Assembly: GCF_001270495.1 (NCBI RefSeq)
Contig: NZ_LGUR01000219.1
Coordinates: 161,088-225,087 of the forward strand
Length of the DNA stretch: 64,000 nucleotides
Source: Streptomyces viridochromogenes
GTDB taxonomy: Bacteria; Actinomycetota; Actinomycetes; Streptomycetales; Streptomycetaceae
Direction: 5' to 3'
The notes below the pieces were generated by a model. That model was not told where the DNA came from. It worked only from the letters and a program-made list of their open reading frames with translations, and searched no databases. The position numbers and the translations under genes are program-made. Positions 61,808 through 64,000 of this stretch are shown one piece after another. The first letter of the stretch is position 1. Every line of letters begins with the position of its first letter.

Positions 61808-62806
61808 ATGGCAACCCGTGCCGTCGCCCGTCGTCAGTCCGCCACAGGCGAGGCCGTCGACGCGGCAAGCAGTGTTCGCGCCCATGGCGGCGAGATCGCG
61901 GACCGCGACCTGGTCGGCATGTACCTCGACGAGATCGCGCGTACGCCGCTTCTCGACGCAGCCAAAGAGGTCGAGCTGTCGCAGATCATCGAGGCGGGTG
62001 TGTTCGCAAGGCAGGTCCTCGACGGATACGAGGAGGCCAAGGCGGACGCCACCCGCGAAGAGCTGGAAGCCCTGGTCGCCGACGGAGAGCGGGCCAAGGA
62101 CGTCTTCATCCGCTCCAACCTCCGCCTGGTCGTCGCGGTGGCCCGCCGCTACCCGCGCAGCGGCCTGCCCCTCCTCGACCTGATCCAGGAGGGCAACGCC
62201 GGTCTGGTGCGCGCGGTGGAGAAGTTCGACTACCGCAAGGGCTTCAAGTTCTCCACCTATGCCACCTGGTGGATCCGCCAGGCCATCACGCGCTCGATAG
62301 CCGACCAGTCCCGCACGATCCGCCTCCCCGTTCACCTGGTGGAGGAGCTGGGCCGCATCCGCCGCGTCCAGCGCGAGTTCAACCGGGAGCACGGCCGTGA
62401 CCCGGAGCCGGCCGAGATCGCCGCCGAGCTCGGCTCGAACGCGGACCGTGTGACGGACGTCCTCGACTGGGCCCGCGACCCGGTCTCCCTCAACATGTCG
62501 GTCGACGACGAGGGCGAGACCCAGTTCGGTGACCTCCTGGAGGACACCTCCGCCGTCTCCCCGGAGCAGTCGGTCCTCACCCTCCTGCGCAGCGAGGAAC
62601 TGGACGACCTGATCGGCCGTCTCGACCAGCGCACGGCCTCCATCATCAAGATGCGTTACGGCATCGAGGACGGCCGCGAGCGCACGCTGACCGAGGTCGG
62701 CAAGGAGCACGGCCTGACGCGCGAGCGCATCCGCCAGATCGAGAAGCATGCCCTGCTGGAACTGAAGAAGCTGGCCCGCAGCACCGGTTTCGACGCGGCG
62801 GCGTAG
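61808..62806 (+). CDS. hrdD: principal-like RNA polymerase sigma factor HrdD
   Basis: 332 aa, ATG at 61808, the usual HrdD length. Region 1.2 (DLVGMYLDEIARTPLL), region 2 (FIRSNLRLVVAVARRYPRSG, then STYATWWIRQAI), region 3 (SRTIRLPVHLVEEL) and region 4.2 (TLTEVGKEHGLTRERIRQIE) are all intact. It lacks the long acidic N-terminus of HrdB, so it is the non-essential group-2 type. The SigR-like promoter upstream links it to disulfide stress. Confidence 0.95.
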   Translation: MATRAVARRQSATGEAVDAASSVRAHGGEIADRDLVGMYLDEIARTPLLDAAKEVELSQIIEAGVFARQVLDGYEEAKADATREELEALVADGERAKDVFIRSNLRLVVAVARRYPRSGLPLLDLIQEGNAGLVRAVEKFDYRKGFKFSTYATWWIRQAITRSIADQSRTIRLPVHLVEELGRIRRVQREFNREHGRDPEPAEIAAELGSNADRVTDVLDWARDPVSLNMSVDDEGETQFGDLLEDTSAVSPEQSVLTLLRSEELDDLIGRLDQRTASIIKMRYGIEDGRERTLTEVGKEHGLTRERIRQIEKHALLELKKLARSTGFDAAA

Positions 62807-63174
62807 CGGACCGGGGGCGTGCGACCGGCGCCACTCGCGTACGCCGGGTGGCGAAAGACCGCGCAAACATGGCGATGTAACGCCGCTTCAACCGCCAGGA
62901 CCCCGGGAACAAGCCCTAAGGGCAAGGGAGTTCGGGCCCTGAATCCGGGGCCCCGAACGCCCGCCACCCCACACCCACACCAGACCAAGTCCCGACGCAC
63001 TCCCCCCGGCGCCGGGACTCTCCCCGAGCCGGGCTTCGGCGCCTATCCCCCCTGGGTGCCGGGGCCCGGCTCCTTTTCGGCTCAAAGGCTGGAAGGGCAG
63101 GCCACCCCGTACCTGAACCACGGGGTGGCCCACCCGGATGGCAGATTGTGCCACATGGGCATAGCCTGCCGAAC
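62807..63174 (+). other. intergenic region after hrdD
   Basis: An imperfect hairpin GTTCGGGCCC / GGGGCCCCGAAC (62930-62958) is the likely hrdD terminator. Just before the TetR gene, TGCC-ACATG-GGCA (63150-63162) could be its operator, and the closely spaced GTG at 63175 hints at a leaderless transcript. No gene seen. Confidence 0.5.
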
Positions 63175-63813
63175 GTGAGCAGCCCCACTTCCTCGTCACT
63201 CACGGAGCGACGCAAGGCGGCGACCCGTATGGAGATCGCCCGAGCCGCGGCCGGCCTCTTCATGAAGCGGGGCCTACGGGCCACCCGGGCCGAGGACATC
63301 GCCCAGGCCGCCGGTATCGCACCGCGCACCTTCTACCGCTACTTCGCCACCAAGGAAGAGGCGGTGGCCCCCCTCTACGCGGCCGGCGCCGACCGCTGGT
63401 CCGAGGCAGTCCGCACGGCCCCACCCGAACTCCCCATCTCCCAGGCCCTGGAACACGCGGCCCACCAGACCCTGACCCCGGACGCCGCCATCTCGGCAGC
63501 CTCCTGGGAGTGGGTCCGCACCCTGGTCCGCCTGGCCAACTCCAGCCCAGCCCTGCGCAAGGTCTGGGCCGAGGTCTGCCACGAGGCGGAAACAAGCCTG
63601 GCGCAAGCACTGGCAGCAAGGGCCCACGACAACGTTGCCGAAGCCCCCCTCCGCTTCGCAGCGGCCGTAGCAGCCGCCTCCGTGCGCGTAGCCGTAGAAA
63701 CCTGGGCAGCCGGCGACGCCCCCGCCCACGGCCCAGAGGGCCCGGCAGCCCTGGCCATGCACAACCTGTCAACGCTCAGGGACTTCCCATGGGAGGCCAT
63801 CACAGCCACCTGA
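63175..63813 (+). CDS. TetR-family regulator
   Basis: 212 aa from the GTG at 63175; an upstream ATG at 63148 is less likely. Helix-turn-helix about 15-60: RMEIARAAAGLFMKRGLRAT, EDIAQAAGIAPRTFYRYFAT. No ribosome site at ordinary spacing, so possibly leaderless. Neighbour on the right is outside the window. Confidence 0.88.
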   Translation: MSSPTSSSLTERRKAATRMEIARAAAGLFMKRGLRATRAEDIAQAAGIAPRTFYRYFATKEEAVAPLYAAGADRWSEAVRTAPPELPISQALEHAAHQTLTPDAAISAASWEWVRTLVRLANSSPALRKVWAEVCHEAETSLAQALAARAHDNVAEAPLRFAAAVAAASVRVAVETWAAGDAPAHGPEGPAALAMHNLSTLRDFPWEAITAT

Positions 63814-63823
63814 ACCGGCGCAC

Positions 63824-63878
63824 CCCCACGGCGGCCATCCGCGCCACACACCCCACGGGCGGCCATCCGCGCCACACA
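63824..63878 (+). repeat. 27-28-bp tandem repeat
   Basis: CCCCACGGCGGCCATCCGCG plus CCACACA at 63824-63850, repeated with one insertion at 63851-63878 and partly a third time. Nothing else recognised to 64000. Confidence 0.75.
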
Positions 63879-64000
63879 CCCACGGCGGGGCAGCCGCGTA
63901 CGGCGGTGAGGGGACGTGCCGGGGGGTGTCCGCCCGCAGAGTCCGGTGTCAAGAAACAGCACCTCCTGGCAATACTCCAGCCACCGGACCGAGGACGGAC

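Noticed and set aside
63824..63878. CRISPR-like array
   Set aside because: Two adjacent units without spacers; the same holds for the 49.7 and 57.9 kb arrays, which are plain tandem repeats. No cas genes in the window.

Overview
The window is high-GC actinobacterial chromosome, almost certainly Streptomyces. The evidence is the strong GC bias at third codon positions, frequent GTG starts, and family content: DUF397/XRE pairs, two DUF574 methyltransferases, GPP34, DHA2 transporters, and an HrdD-type sigma factor behind a SigR-type promoter. Most genes are ordinary accessory or core-edge genes. The stretch from about 27.5 to 45 kb is instead a graveyard of broken genes and mobile-element remnants.

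1-6.5 kb: a signalling operon with an FHA protein, PP2C phosphatase, Ser/Thr kinase, TerY-like vWA protein, an unknown protein and a membrane protein with two zinc fingers. It lies behind an ADP-ribosylglycohydrolase-like gene whose metal ligands are missing, and a 145-bp tandem duplication separates the two. 6.5-17.3 kb: a sodium:solute symporter and an SDR, divergent from a protein of unknown function across a TetR-type palindrome; a polytopic membrane protein; a D,D-carboxypeptidase with a long acidic repeat tail; GPP34; a WhiJ-type XRE/DUF397 pair. 17.3-21.1 kb: a MerR/GyrI regulator, glutathione peroxidase, and an ArsR-like regulator divergent from an MFS pump.

21.3-28.8 kb: two paralogous DUF574 methyltransferases flank an EspC-like protein, a lysozyme-domain protein and an overlapping small membrane protein (a candidate type VII effector module), a beta-repeat membrane protein and a ferric-reductase-like flavoprotein. 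27.5-33 kb: remnants of NmrA, crotonyl-CoA reductase and HdeD genes, a 33-bp perfect inverted repeat pair, and a DHA2 pump.

33-44 kb: an apparently degraded integrative region. Two integrase 3' remnants are each followed by a related ~95-bp block that ends in the 3' end of tRNA-Arg(CCU). Between them lie an orphan sugar-binding lipoprotein, a broken response regulator, a kinase with a beta-propeller sensor, a wrecked phosphorothioate-dependent restriction endonuclease, a DedA fragment and an intact cassette (TetR, small ORF, VOC, Vat acetyltransferase, Vgb lyase, YCII) predicted to inactivate both streptogramin A and B.

45.5-51 kb: a compact, translationally coupled cluster (D-Ala-D-Ala ligase-like ATP-grasp, MFS exporter, C39-like papain-fold protein, FemAB/BioF2-like acyltransferase, second ATP-grasp ligase). 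It looks like an NRPS-independent peptide or amide pathway that I cannot match to a known product, and it is the best candidate for an undescribed system.

51-64 kb: cysteine hydrolase/GlxA-type regulator pair, FMN reductase, a double-length IclR regulator, an M6-like secreted metalloprotease, TetR plus DHA2 pump beside a perfect Crp-type site, MarR plus extradiol-dioxygenase-like protein, a PAT-like acetyltransferase divergent from hrdD, and a terminal TetR gene.
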